The notes beneath the pieces are model-generated. The model worked only from the letters and a program-made list of their open reading frames with translations. It was not told where the DNA came from and searched no databases. DNA of 11,473 nucleotides from Saccoglossus kowalevskii (Eukaryota > Hemichordata > Enteropneusta > Harrimaniidae). The first letter of the stretch is position 1, and each line of letters begins with the position of its first letter. Made by a program: the position numbers and the translations under genes. The stretch spans positions 293,192 through 304,664 of the forward strand of contig NW_003116946.1 of the NCBI RefSeq assembly GCF_000003605.2, read 5' to 3'. This document shows positions 1-8,756 of the stretch, in pieces.

Positions 1-731
1 AAAAAAACAAACCTGCATAGAAATCAGAATAATAGGTCTTTTGATTATCGGAGATGCATTTCAATGGACTTGATTACGGACAATGCATGACGTAAATTTC
101 ACCAGGAAATTCCGCAGTGTGCTCTCGCAATTGCAGACTTAGTCATTTTTACAAGGTTCGTCATTTTTGATGTCACGTGATAATTATGTAAACAATGTCT
201 GTCCAGTTTGTGCGAACTTGCACCTCTATACTTAGTCTTTTGATATATATAACCTAAATTACTGTTCTGAACGAGACAACAGACAGAGAATGTTTTATTT
301 AAAAACGTCACAAAACCTTCTCGCTACCTTAAGTGCACTGTTTTCTCAATGAATATAAATTCATTATAATATTTTGAATGAGCTACTGGAATAGCCATAA
401 TAAACGAAATGTGTGAGATATGAGGAGTTAACTGGTAACCTTTGACCTTGTGCATGAGGTGAACTGTCAATATTTCACCCACTTGTGTAATGAATTTGTA
501 ACATTTGACCTTATGTGTGTTTTGACCTTTGGCATCATGTGTGCATAATGACATTTGTAACCTTATTTGCACCATGAATTGGTTCACACTAGTTTTAGCT
601 TTTATGTTTGTCATATTATCTCCACTGCACTTTTATTTTGCTCACAGCCGTGCGTCACACTAATTTATAAAACTCCACAATATTATATAGTATTTCTGAC
701 TTGGTAAGAGATGACTGTATGTTACTTTCAG
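1..731 (+). other. Partial intron of the ZFYVE19-like gene
   Basis: This is AT-rich sequence ending in a polypyrimidine-poor but usable acceptor (ttactttcag, AG at 730-731). I found no upstream exon of the gene here; the open frames on the minus strand have no domain-like content. The only structure seen is a cluster of TGACCT words at about 440-530, listed separately. The 5' exons, which would encode the FYVE finger in this family, must lie upstream of the window. Confidence 0.6.
441..530. repeat. Cluster of TTTGACCTT words
   Basis: The word TTTGACCTT occurs at 441, and near-identical copies start at about 504 and 521 (TGACCT cores at 443, 506 and 523). The stretch between 430 and 580 also reuses words such as TTGTAAC and ATGTGTG. 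It looks like a decayed simple repeat. TGACCT is also the complement of the AGGTCA nuclear-receptor half-site, but three direct half-sites with irregular spacing in an intron do not establish a response element. Confidence 0.4.
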
Positions 732-841
732 GACATTCCCATTGATCCGGATGAGTTGCCATGGTGTTCTATATGTAACAATGATGCCATACTACGATGC
801 CAAGGATGTGATAATGAACTATTCTGTAAACGGTGCTTTGG
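732..841 (+). CDS. ZFYVE19: ZFYVE19/ANCHR-like, penultimate exon (B-box-like zinc finger)
   Basis: This internal exon is bounded by tttcag|GAC and TTTGG|gtaag. It encodes 36 codons plus two bases, starting DIPIDPDELPWCSIC. Cysteines at residues 12, 15, 23, 26, 32 and 35 of this segment fit C-x2-C-x7-C-x2-C-x5-C-x2-C, and the next exon supplies His40, His46 and His48. This is the B-box-like zinc finger at the C-terminus of ZFYVE19 (ANCHR), where LPWC-IC and the following LRC-GC, LFC-RCF pattern is characteristic. In vertebrates ANCHR binds PI3P through an N-terminal FYVE finger and, with VPS4 and CHMP4C, delays abscission at the midbody when chromatin bridges persist. The FYVE finger and MIM motifs are outside the window, so the name rests on this C-terminus alone. 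Orthology is inference; the zinc ligands are directly visible. Confidence 0.88.
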
Positions 842-1243
842 GTAAGAAATCAAAATTGTCATGTGTAGCCTGGGAAATTGATACAACCACTGAGTGGTCT
901 TGATAAATACTAGTAGTGTGTATTTGTCTGTTTCAATGCAAGAATGATATTCAACAATAATTATATGAAAGACATTCAGATATGAATTGTTTGTAGCACT
1001 AAATTCATTTACATTCTGAGCACCTCTAGGTTGTTGCTTTCATTTTTTTTGTCAGAAAAACATTTAGTTAGAGTTGTTCAATCTTCAGATGATTCAGACA
1101 TATGAAGTTGAAAAAAGGATGACTTGTCGTTCTTTTTAGTTAGTAAACATATTGTTATCACTAATAATACTTGTTATTTTCATTTTTACCTTAGTTTCAT
1201 ATCATTTTCATTGAGTAATAAATGATACTCTGTTTCATTTCAG
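842..1243 (+). other. Last intron of the ZFYVE19-like gene
   Basis: This is a 402-bp phase-2 intron with a gtaagaa donor and a tttcatttcag acceptor preceded by a T-rich tract. Joining the flanking exons across it keeps the zinc-finger frame open and places the histidine ligands at the expected spacing. Nothing else was seen in it. Confidence 0.85.
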
Positions 1244-1316
1244 ACTAGGACACGATAGGATAGACAGACATGATCATAAAACTACACCTTATCCACCATC
1301 AGGCATTCAACAATGA
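1244..1316 (+). CDS. ZFYVE19: ZFYVE19/ANCHR-like, terminal coding exon
   Basis: The exon starts after ttcag at 1243; its first base completes a glycine codon split across the intron (GG|A). It then encodes 23 codons beginning LGHDRIDRHDHKTTPYPPS and stops at TGA 1314-1316. His40, His46 and His48 (numbered from the start of the preceding exon) complete the B-box-like finger. A short disordered tail with a Y-x-PP motif follows, similar in length and composition to the tail of vertebrate ZFYVE19. The stop lies 12 residues or so after the proline pair, as expected for the family's natural C-terminus, so the protein is not truncated here. Confidence 0.87.
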
Positions 1317-2025
1317 TGGACACCAGAGGGCAGTGTTACTGGTACATTGAACAGTTGCTTTAAAAACATAATGGTGGACTTTAAAGGGGTTGGCAGATTA
1401 AGTGGAGGTTTTGTCTTCCAATGATTATTTAATATACCAGTATATGTAACATTATCTGCACTTTCTGCAACCTTCTCAAAATATATGGATTTGTGTCTGG
1501 GGTGCCCCATACAGACAATGGAGTATTGGTGTGTATGGAAGTATGCAATTTAATGCATATACTGGTACTACCTTGGTCTTAAAAAGTTGTATACATGCTT
1601 GAACCAACTTATTCAGTTGACTGAACTTGACACCAGAGACCTCTGTTTATGTACTTGATTTCAGAGATTGACTCATGCAGCAAGACTAATTGCTGCAATA
1701 CAAGGCTAGTACAATCTGACAACAGCACGATATTTTATAAATAAATAATTCATTTTAGTCATCTTCACTGGCCTGTTCTTTGTAAGGTTGTTGAAACCTT
1801 GATAACAATTTGTCTGTTGCCATGTAGGGTTGCTCCACGTCTGTTTTGGTACAATGTATTTCATTGGTTCCCTGAAAATATGACATCTGTACACTCATTG
1901 GTGCATTTCTATGCAATGTGAATTCCCAGGTCTTTCTTTTATTCATTCATGAAGGTTTACACACTATGCTGGTTGCTATTGATGTATTTATTTGTTTTTT
2001 AATAAAACCATTATGACTGACTGAA
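1317..2025 (+). other. 3' UTR of the ZFYVE19-like gene
   Basis: This is non-coding sequence downstream of the TGA. A possible early AATAAA lies at 1740-1745 and a stronger candidate at 2001-2006, so the UTR would be about 430 or 700 nt. Its end is inferred from the signals only. Open frames on the minus strand here (1307-1510, 1706-1946) show no domain-like sequence and are disregarded. Confidence 0.5.
2001..2006 (+). terminator. Candidate polyadenylation signal AATAAA
   Basis: A canonical AATAAA follows a T-rich run (tttgtttttt) about 690 nt after the stop codon. A second AATAAA at 1740-1745 is an alternative. AATAAA is common by chance in DNA this AT-rich, so position relative to the gene is the main argument. 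Confidence 0.45.
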
Positions 2026-2029
2026 TGTA

Positions 2030-4019
2030 GATATCTGATCTGATCAGTTTCATATACGATAAATGGAGTGATGAATGGCATCAAACAACAAAGGATAAAA
2101 CTTCACATGCCCCAGTAGTTATCTCAGTTGGTTAGTCACGAAATTTACAACTTCTAAAATTGATAAATCATTACAAGTAATTTACAATAAATAGGTGATA
2201 CAATGTCAGGTGATAACTAATCTCAACAAATTTTGTATATTTTCAAGATGGTGACTTATATCAAATAAAAACAATTAAGTAATTGAAATTATGAAATACT
2301 TCTTTTTCATCTTAGGGTGGATAGTGTATGGTTACTGCCAGTGAGAAGCCATGTAATGGGGTCTCTTATTTGTGTCTTGGTGTGAAAATGTGTCCACACT
2401 TTCAGAATCTATTTATATCCAACAAATCACTGAAAAATAAAAATCAGAATTTCTGGCAAATGAAACTAGTATAAGTACTTGTTTATTGGTTATCAAAAAG
2501 AAGGTAAACATCTGGAGGAATCCACTGCACAGAACAAATGTTTTACTATTACCACTTAGGTAGGTAGAATCAGGTCTTGGACCTGTGTAATGGTATAAAT
2601 TAGAAATCTATGTGCCCTTTCGTTACCATAACAATCATGTCAATGTGTAAAATTTTAATATTTTTTTTTATAATTGCAGTCAATTTTTTGATGTCTCAAT
2701 ACATAAAGTCCATAATTTATAGCTTAAAAATAGCCTGTTCATTTCCATCCATTGTTGCCATGACAACTGCACATTAAAATTCATTATATAAAATCATCTA
2801 TTCAGTGTCTATCCTTTATACTGGTTCATACAGTAGTGTTTGAAATGAATGATGGTAGCAAAAATGTTGTCGTGACATGTTAAATGTGTAATTTGTTAGA
2901 AATGTTGTTTGATTTCTCTTTACAACTCTGATGGCGCTATCAGATCAGAGTTTACCTGAAATATAATTAATAAATGCAAAAACCTCTGTCGAAATACTCC
3001 TTATATTGTTTAAGAATATGGCAGAGCTGTACCATCGTCTGGTGATGAGAGGAAATGTTCTGTTTAATTTCACAAATCACAGGTATCGCGTAGTTCTGAA
3101 TTGCTGCTGCATATTGGGTTCCACATTTCGCAATAAACGGTTATGTCATACGACGGAGTGAATATCCACACATCGATTAGATTATTGTTAAAATTATATC
3201 CTTTGTAATAGGGCACTGGATTTTGGATGTCTAGGAAACACTTTTTATTGTGCCCTGCACTACTAAGACACGGTTCGATATCTTTCTAATAGATTCTAAC
3301 TAATAAATTATGATATTTAGATCGCCCAGTCGATTCTAAAATTACCATAATAAATAATTATACATGCACATTGCCCCTAACTGTGCCCGTGTCTATAGGC
3401 AGAATATAAAAGCTAGAATAAGCACATATACTGATACGGATATCTGTTGGGTTAAACCGGTTATATTTAATATACGAAGCGACATGCGTAAAAAAATGCT
3501 CCTAACAGACATGGGTTGTTGTAGAATTTGGTTCTGCTTCATAAGCTAAAATAGATGTTTTTTCAACTTTTCCTCTTAAATAGTGGTAAATCTCAGTCAT
3601 GCTAACAAATTAGTTATTTCAGAAAAAATAAAAAAACGTCCCGACTTTGGCAGCCTAGAATCATGTACCACTGTAATAAAATAAAATAAAGGTTTACTGA
3701 AAGGAAACTTGTCTAATGCTCACAAAGTTTAGCTGCTATATAGTTCTAAATAGTTGGCACCCGATTTATACACGGTCTCATTTCATATATTCGAATATTG
3801 ACTTGAACCTAGACCTATTTAGTCACTCCTCGAAATAATCAAGATTATCTGTTACGTCATATGATCAAACGCCTTTAACGGAATGAACGTTACAAAAGTA
3901 ATAAAAACACTATGATAGAAACACACTATTATTTTATGTGAGTGGGCTGGCGAATGTACTGGCGACTAACTAAGTATACCGACCCTACTTTAGATTTTGT
4001 TTATTATCCAAGAAACGCT
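2030..4019. other. Intergenic region with no recognisable gene
   Basis: About 2 kb between the two + strand genes. It is AT-rich with scattered AATAAA words (for example 2969-2974). I saw no domain-like translated sequence on either strand, no complete tRNA, and no long repeat. A 61-codon frame at 3364-3549 has no recognisable content. A tRNA A-box-like word at 2115-2135 has no matching B box. Confidence 0.55.
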
Positions 4020-4615
4020 TTTCTCACTTTCCCATATTTGTAATATTGCCGGTCGTCGCAAGTGCTTCTGGGATCGGTGCTGGCGCGCGGATTGTGATTT
4101 TTCTGGTATATATTCAATTTTGTATCCATTCATAACCGTTGTTTTATTGTATTAATTTCCCGCCACCATACGTAGGCACGGCTACCTTTACATAGCATGT
4201 ACATTACTGATTATTACCAGTGAATCGGATCGAGGCCATTCACATTCAAATTAGTTTGTTGGCGACCGGTTCATGCTTGTGTGGCGTCTTGGCCTGTACA
4301 CAGACCCTCAACACTGTGGCCTATACTTGCGTTTAAGCATCGTACACGTATCCTAATTTTCAAGTTTAATTTTTCTACCGTTGTAGATGTTTTGTTTCTC
4401 CGATCGTACAAGCTGTCACTTCCTGTGGATGTTTATGTGTTGGTGGAATAACATTGAACACGTGTTATAGCTGTTTTGAGTCACGGATCTCCGTTGCTAG
4501 TTCAGCCATAAATCTCATCGCTTTAGGATATTGTGTGGAATGTGAATCACTCCGTCCAGCTCCAGCAACTCACCGCGTATGGAGACATTTTCGTTGTTGA
4601 ATTTCGAGTCAGAGA
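4020..4615 (+). promoter_or_regulatory. CpG-enriched promoter and 5' UTR of the Ig-domain gene
   Basis: CG dinucleotides are clearly denser here than in the flanks, for example around 4048-4090 and 4200-4270. This is typical of an unmethylated promoter region. It lies directly upstream of a signal-peptide start codon at 4616. A perfect palindrome AACACGTGTT (4457-4466) contains a CACGTG E-box. No convincing TATA box was found and the transcription start cannot be fixed; a spliced 5' UTR is possible. Confidence 0.5.
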
Positions 4616-4685
4616 ATGAATGTCACCATACGGAACTCCGCGGTAGTTGTTGTATTAATATGTGTGACAGTGAACTTTGTTTTAG
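4579..4685 (+). other. Overlapping upstream ORF, out of frame with the signal-peptide exon
   Basis: An ATG at 4579 opens a frame beginning METFSLLNF that overlaps the main start at 4616 in a different frame. After splicing it continues into the Ig exon and reaches TAA about 17 codons later, roughly 52 codons in all. Its context is weak (C at -3, G at +4), whereas the main ATG has A at -3. Leaky scanning could therefore bypass it and it may dampen translation. Whether the mRNA includes 4579 is not known. Confidence 0.35.
4616..4685 (+). CDS. First coding exon of an Ig-domain protein: signal peptide
   Basis: The ATG at 4616 (A at -3) opens 23 codons plus one base before a consensus donor TTAG|gtaagt. 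The translation has a short polar n-region with one arginine (MNVTIRNSA), a hydrophobic core (VVVLICVTVNFVL) and a split glycine, which is a typical cleavable signal peptide. The phase-1 intron after it is the usual arrangement for genes where a signal-peptide exon precedes an Ig domain. Joined to the exon at 7203 it gives an uninterrupted frame running ...VLG-IHFSISP. The protein should enter the secretory pathway as a secreted or membrane IgSF protein. The specific family was not recognised; the pairing with 7203 is inferred from phase and function rather than transcript data. Confidence 0.72.
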
Positions 4686-4739
4686 GTAAGTTTTTATTTG
4701 GGTTTGGTGTCTTGAGCTTTTTTTAATGTAAACAAACTT

Positions 4740-4950
4740 CGTGAGGACATGTGGACATCTATATCATCCTTATTGGTCCCTGGTCCACGCCCTTTCCTGT
4801 GACGATCAGAATCCTTGACCGTGACAATGGTCACCCAGTGAAATTGACTGGAATAATTATCATTGTGTGTACATATATAAGTTATCGTGCCACTCCTACT
4901 TGTGGGAAACGACGGGTCATGCCCGGTGCGGGTGCGTGACCCGAACACGT
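4740..4950. other. GC-rich patch with a short hairpin inside intron 1
   Basis: This stretch is richer in G, C and CpG than the rest of the intron. Near its right end CGGGTCA (about 4913-4919) is matched in inverse orientation by TGACCCG (about 4937-4943). Both strands are open over much of it (62 and 84 codons), but neither translation resembles a known domain. It could be an old transposon fragment or an intronic regulatory segment next to the promoter. Confidence 0.3.
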
Positions 4951-6860
4951 TCTGACAAAAGTTGTCAATTATATACTACGATATATAATTTAGCTTTGGT
5001 GATCACTATGTTATCAACCTACCCCTATACTATATTGTGACATTTAACAATAAATGCATTCATAAATAAAATAATTTTTAAAAATTGTTGCCTGATACAT
5101 TGACTTCTTTGCACAGAATTATAAAACTTCAGTCTGTCTGATTAATATTTTTACTAGTTATTATTATGAAAATATAATTAAATAAAAAAAATGATACTAC
5201 ACAAATGTATAAGAAATAACATCTCACAATATTCAGAGTGAAAGTTCTATTTTTGAGAGGTATTTGATTTATAGAAAACAATTTAAAAATGTGCAGAATG
5301 TTGCATCAAAACTGTGCTTTAATCGTAAATGAATTTTTGTTGCATACATGTATAGGGTTTCAATTGAAAGCCGCTTACATTTCAGTTCTTTGCCTGAATT
5401 CACATTTTTTGCATAATATACAATGAAAGTTTGATAAATTTTTTATTCTCAGACATTAGAAATATTTCTAAGTAAAGGCTATGATTTATTTAAAAAAAAA
5501 CATATAGCAAAAGTCCCTTGATTGCAGAGTTCATGTTAATTGCTTGTTGTCCTTGTAAATCTTCTCAATTAAGAACAACCTGAAAAGAGCAGTCATCTCA
5601 TCAATCAATCTATCCTTGGTTTTAACAGGAATTGTCAGGATTAGAAGATAATCTAACAATTATGCATTGTTTAATTGGCTGTCACTACTTAGGACTCGGA
5701 TATACTTGCTTTGCAGAAGTTTTGTTTTCAGTTAAAGAAATATTACAGAAATAACATATGTAAAGTTTGTGAAATGTAAAAGCTAACCTCTGAAATAAGA
5801 CGAGACAGGCAGTCATTATTTGAGAAATGTACTCATGCTGAAGTTCAGTATCACAAAAACGTAAACTAATAATGTGAACTTGTAGTTGACCTCTTTTACT
5901 TAGAATATATAGCTGTTGCTATTATGGAACAAGGGTTACAGGTTTGTTTATCAACAAGCAAATTAAAGTAAACATTGTGCAGACAATTTGGATGGTTATG
6001 TTGGCACCTTGCCAGTAATGCTACAAGGTTAGGGGGGTGTCATCACTATGATCATCTCATAGACCTGGTATGTTGTGTATTGTAATGAATAACAATACAT
6101 TGACTGGAAGGCAAGTGTATAAAGACTGGAACTTTCCACTATCATGCCATCGTGTCTGCATTTTCACACTGTCATGTCAGACTACACAGCATACTGGGTT
6201 TATTGCAAGTACATATCAAAGTTTTTCTAAAGAATAAATACAGAACACAGATCAAGTGTTTGCCAGTATTAGACTTTATGGTACATGCCATTCCTAAAGT
6301 GCACAAAATTACAAATCTAACCCTTACATGTAACAGTTAATTTAGTTGCCTGTTCATTTTCATAACCAGCATTTTTTTATAATATTGAAATATTTGTTTT
6401 TCATAAATACCATCCACATATGTAGGTGAAATAAGTTGGAAACTTTGAAGACATGAACAAATGTATGAATAAGGATACAACAAAGCAGGGCAGTGTACTT
6501 CCTGTCTTATGATATAGTAAAGAATATTTGGTAATTGTTGTCCTGAAGTACCTATTCAAAATAGCTAGTCTGAGCCTCTCTATGTCTATAAAATGGCACT
6601 ACCTTTGAATGCCAGAATTTTTCCCAACAAAATTTTGAACTACATTTTGCCTGTTTTTATTTTTTGCATAATTTTCTATTGGATAAATATTTTGGAAAAA
6701 TTAAAAAAAAAATTATTTGTAATGTTGAAAAACGTTGACTTTGGCGCTCAAAAACTTTTACAAATTAAGCAAATTTCTTTCTCTGTTTTACTGTATTTAA
6801 AAAAATCAAATGACATTCAAGTTTATAGTGTTATACATTGCAATGAACTTCTATTGCTTT

Positions 6861-6893
6861 TTTCTCGATCTAGACACAGTATAGATCGAGAAA
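6861..6893. repeat. Perfect 12-bp inverted repeat (hairpin)
   Basis: TTTCTCGATCTA at 6861-6872 is repeated as its exact reverse complement at 6882-6893, with a 9-nt loop (gacacagta). It lies in intron 1 inside AT-rich DNA. It is too short for a miRNA precursor and is not followed by a long U-run like a terminator. Confidence 0.6.
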
Positions 6894-7141
6894 TTCAATA
6901 CAGATTCAATATTATGTTGTAAATAAAAAAAATAGGAAAACTGAAAATGATATGGAAGAAAAGATACCGTAAAACTGACACAATAGTCACCCCAAGTTTT
7001 AGATAGGTGGTGGTTATCATGCAGCATCCTTTTTGTTGTACACACTTGTGTTTTATTAATATGTGCTTATTAAGTATTTTTGGGATAATTGAGTGCAAAA
7101 TTAGGTGCATGGGGAATAATATTTATTTTCTGTTGTGACCA

Positions 7142-7202
7142 ATGAAAATGACTACCACAAATACAGTAATAGTAATGTTTTTTGTTTTTGACTTAATTTC
7201 AG
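7142..7202 (+). other. In-frame intronic extension upstream of the Ig exon
   Basis: The Ig reading frame stays open upstream of its splice acceptor to ATGs at 7142 and 7148, the latter with A at -3. The 21 codons before the acceptor read MKMTTTNTVIVMFFVFDLIS, which is polar then hydrophobic and resembles a signal peptide. A transcript starting in the intron could in principle make an Ig protein with a different leader. However, a T-rich polypyrimidine tract translated in this frame gives Phe/Val/Leu automatically, so this may be coincidence. Confidence 0.25.
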
Positions 7203-7395
7203 GTATTCACTTCAGTATTTCACCAATTTCTCGTTCAGTTCGTCGAGGTAATCAAGTGTCGTTTGGTTGCGGGACTTTAGGAACACCAATACCGGAACTA
7301 ACATGGTTTAAAGATGGTCAACCAATCAATGAAAGCAATTCAAACTATACTATTGATAAATCAGTTACTACAGATTTTACTCACAGTTTGTTAAA
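7203..7395 (+). CDS. Second coding exon: first part of an I-set-like Ig domain
   Basis: This exon is bounded by atttcag|GT and TTAAA|gtaagtt (193 nt, phase 1 in, phase 2 out). With the signal exon numbered from Met1, residues 24-86 include SRSVRRGNQVSFGC (B-strand Cys45), then GTPIPELTWFKDG with the core Trp57 twelve residues after the cysteine. This is the classic I-set C...W-KDG pattern found in cell-adhesion and receptor IgSF proteins. Two N-glycosylation sequons are visible (NES 65-67, NYT 70-72), consistent with an extracellular domain. The exon ends before the expected D-x-G-x-Y-x-C motif, so the second disulfide cysteine must be in a later exon; I found none in the window. Many IgSF families are possible and I do not name one. 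Confidence 0.82.
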
Positions 7396-8048
7396 GTAAG
7401 TTGAAAGATGTTTGTCACCCTTGTCTGGTCTCTTTGCTTTGAATTAATACATGTATTAAGTGACCAATCAGAACACAGTATCAGATACATATGATGTAGT
7501 CAATAACTTACACATATATTATATTTTTATTTTGCTAATTATGATAATGAAGTGGCAAGGTGATTTGTTACATTGTTTGTCATTTGTGACATCCTCGTTG
7601 TCATTAAAACTGTTTGCTGCTGGAATAACTCAAGTAATTTCTGTTCAATCTTTCTCAAACTTTAAAATATTATCAACTAGTATAAAGTCTTGGTCTAGTT
7701 TAAGTGTGATGTAGCTGGCTTGTATATTTTTGGAAATATTGATAAAAATGTATAGTTACTTTGCTCATCATGATAATGAAGTGACAAGGGAGATTGGTTC
7801 TGTATCGACAATTATATTTTTCCAGCCCAACTCTGGGCTTGTACATTTTTTCTGCCAAAATGCAATTCATATTATATTATATTCTATAAGTTACCATGAT
7901 GTTTTAAAATGGACCTTGAGATTAATATAGGATATGTACTATAGGTATAGATTATTATTATACAAGTATTAAAATGCATGTGTTCGAGGTTTATTAGAGA
8001 GTATACTATTATTTAGTTTATACAGGGTCTAATACTAAATCATGACTT
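7396..8048 (+). other. Intronic or downstream sequence without a gene
   Basis: This AT-rich DNA follows the Ig exon donor. Apart from the 30-bp direct repeat pair and a short AGCCCA/TGGGCT hairpin at about 7824-7839 I see no structure. The open frames at 7460-7714 and 7730-7930 have no domain-like content. Confidence 0.5.
7531..7789 (+). repeat. 30-bp direct repeat pair, 229 bp apart
   Basis: Copies at 7531-7560 and 7760-7789 match at 27 of 30 positions and share the core ATGATAATGAAGTG followed by CAAGG. The sequence between them is AT-rich and unrecognised. They could be a degenerate tandem duplication with a ~229-bp period or the edges of an old insertion. Confidence 0.55.
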
Positions 8049-8072
8049 GAGATATTGAATTGTTCAAGTTAC
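8049..8072 (+). repeat. Left terminal inverted repeat of the foldback element
   Basis: 24 nt starting GAGATATTGA and ending ATTGTTCAAGTTAC. It matches the reverse complement of 8886-8909 at 21 of 24 positions, the inner 14 of them without mismatch. Confidence 0.75.
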
Positions 8073-8080
8073 GGACTGTT

Positions 8081-8744
8081 GAGAAACCATGCCCACTGTT
8101 GAGAAACCATGCCCACTGTTGAGAAACCATGCCTACTGTAGTGAAACCATGCCCACTGTTTCGAAACCATGCCCACTGTTGCGAAACCATGCCCACTGTT
8201 GCGAAACCATGCCCACTGTAGCGAAACCATGCCCACTGTAGCGAAACTATGCCCACTGTTGCGAAACCATGCCCACTGTTGCGAAACCATGCCCACTGTT
8301 GCGAAACCATGCCCACTGTTGCGAAACCATGCCCACTGTTGAGAAATCATGCCCACTGTAGCGAAATCATGCCCACTGTTGAGAAACCATGCCCACTGTT
8401 GAGAAACCATGCCCACTGTTACGAAACCATGCCCACTGTAGCGAAACCATGCCCACCGTAGCGAAACCATGCCCACTGTAGCGAAACCATGCCCACTGTT
8501 GCGAAACCATGCCCACTGTTGAGAAACCATGCCCACTGTTGAGAAACCATGCCCACTGTTGAGAAATCATGCCCACTGTTGAGAAACCATGCCCACTGTT
8601 GAGAAACCATGTCCACTGTTGCGAAACCATGCCCACTGTTGCGAAACCATGCCCACTGTTGAGAAACCATGCCCACTGTTGCGAAACCATGCCCACTGTT
8701 GAGAAACCATGCCCACTGTTGAGAAACATACCATGCCCACTGTT
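8081..8744 (+). repeat. 20-bp minisatellite, 33 units
   Basis: Consensus unit GAGAAACCATGCCCACTGTT. There are 32 exact-length units at 8081-8720 and one 24-nt unit at 8721-8744 with a 4-nt insertion (cata) after GAGAAA-C. Partial units flank it (ACTGTT at 8075-8080; GAGAAACC at 8745-8752). Variation is nearly confined to the second base (GAG or GCG) and the last base (T or A), plus rare C-to-T changes. Variants occur in blocks: GAG, then GCG from 8181 to 8340, GAG around 8381-8420, GCG 8441-8520, GAG 8521-8620. This implies local duplication. The unit lacks stops in several frames, so long periodic open frames appear on both strands; they are by-products. Confidence 0.97.
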
Positions 8745-8756
8745 GAGAAACCTCAG

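Larger units (their letters stand above)
4686..7202 (+). other. First intron (2.5 kb) of the Ig-domain gene
   Basis: Phase-1 intron with a gtaagt donor and an acttaatttcag acceptor. It is mostly AT-rich. Exceptions are a GC-richer patch at 4740-4950, and a perfect 12-bp hairpin at 6861-6893. A 109-codon frame at 6593-6922 is extremely AT-rich, lysine/isoleucine-rich and has no recognisable domain, so it is not called as a gene. Confidence 0.65.

Noticed and set aside
324-614. 96-codon minus-strand ORF in the ZFYVE19 intron
   Set aside because: It runs through the TGACCT repeat cluster and shows no domain-like sequence.
2110-2140. tRNA gene or tRNA-derived SINE head
   Set aside because: TATCTCAGTTGGTTAG resembles a tRNA A box, but no B box (GGTTCGA-type) or cloverleaf follows within the required distance.
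3262-3280. Pol III B box (GGTTCGATATC)
   Set aside because: It differs from the consensus at its end and has no A box 30-60 nt upstream.
3364-3549. Small + strand coding ORF between the two genes
   Set aside because: 61 codons without recognisable features, splice context or promoter.
4694-4948. 84-codon minus-strand gene opposite intron 1
   Set aside because: No domain-like content; the frame starts in the GC-rich hairpin patch and overlaps an equally open + strand frame.
6593-6922. 109-codon + strand gene inside intron 1
   Set aside because: The composition mirrors AT-rich DNA (Lys, Ile, Phe, Leu), it has no recognisable domain, and it includes the 6861-6893 hairpin near its end.
7460-7930. 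ORFs of 84 and 66 codons downstream of the Ig exon as further exons
   Set aside because: Neither contains the expected second Ig cysteine motif, and both are made of AT-rich intron sequence.
8081-8744. CRISPR array
   Set aside because: The 20-bp units abut directly with no spacers, the context is a eukaryotic intron, and there are no cas genes.
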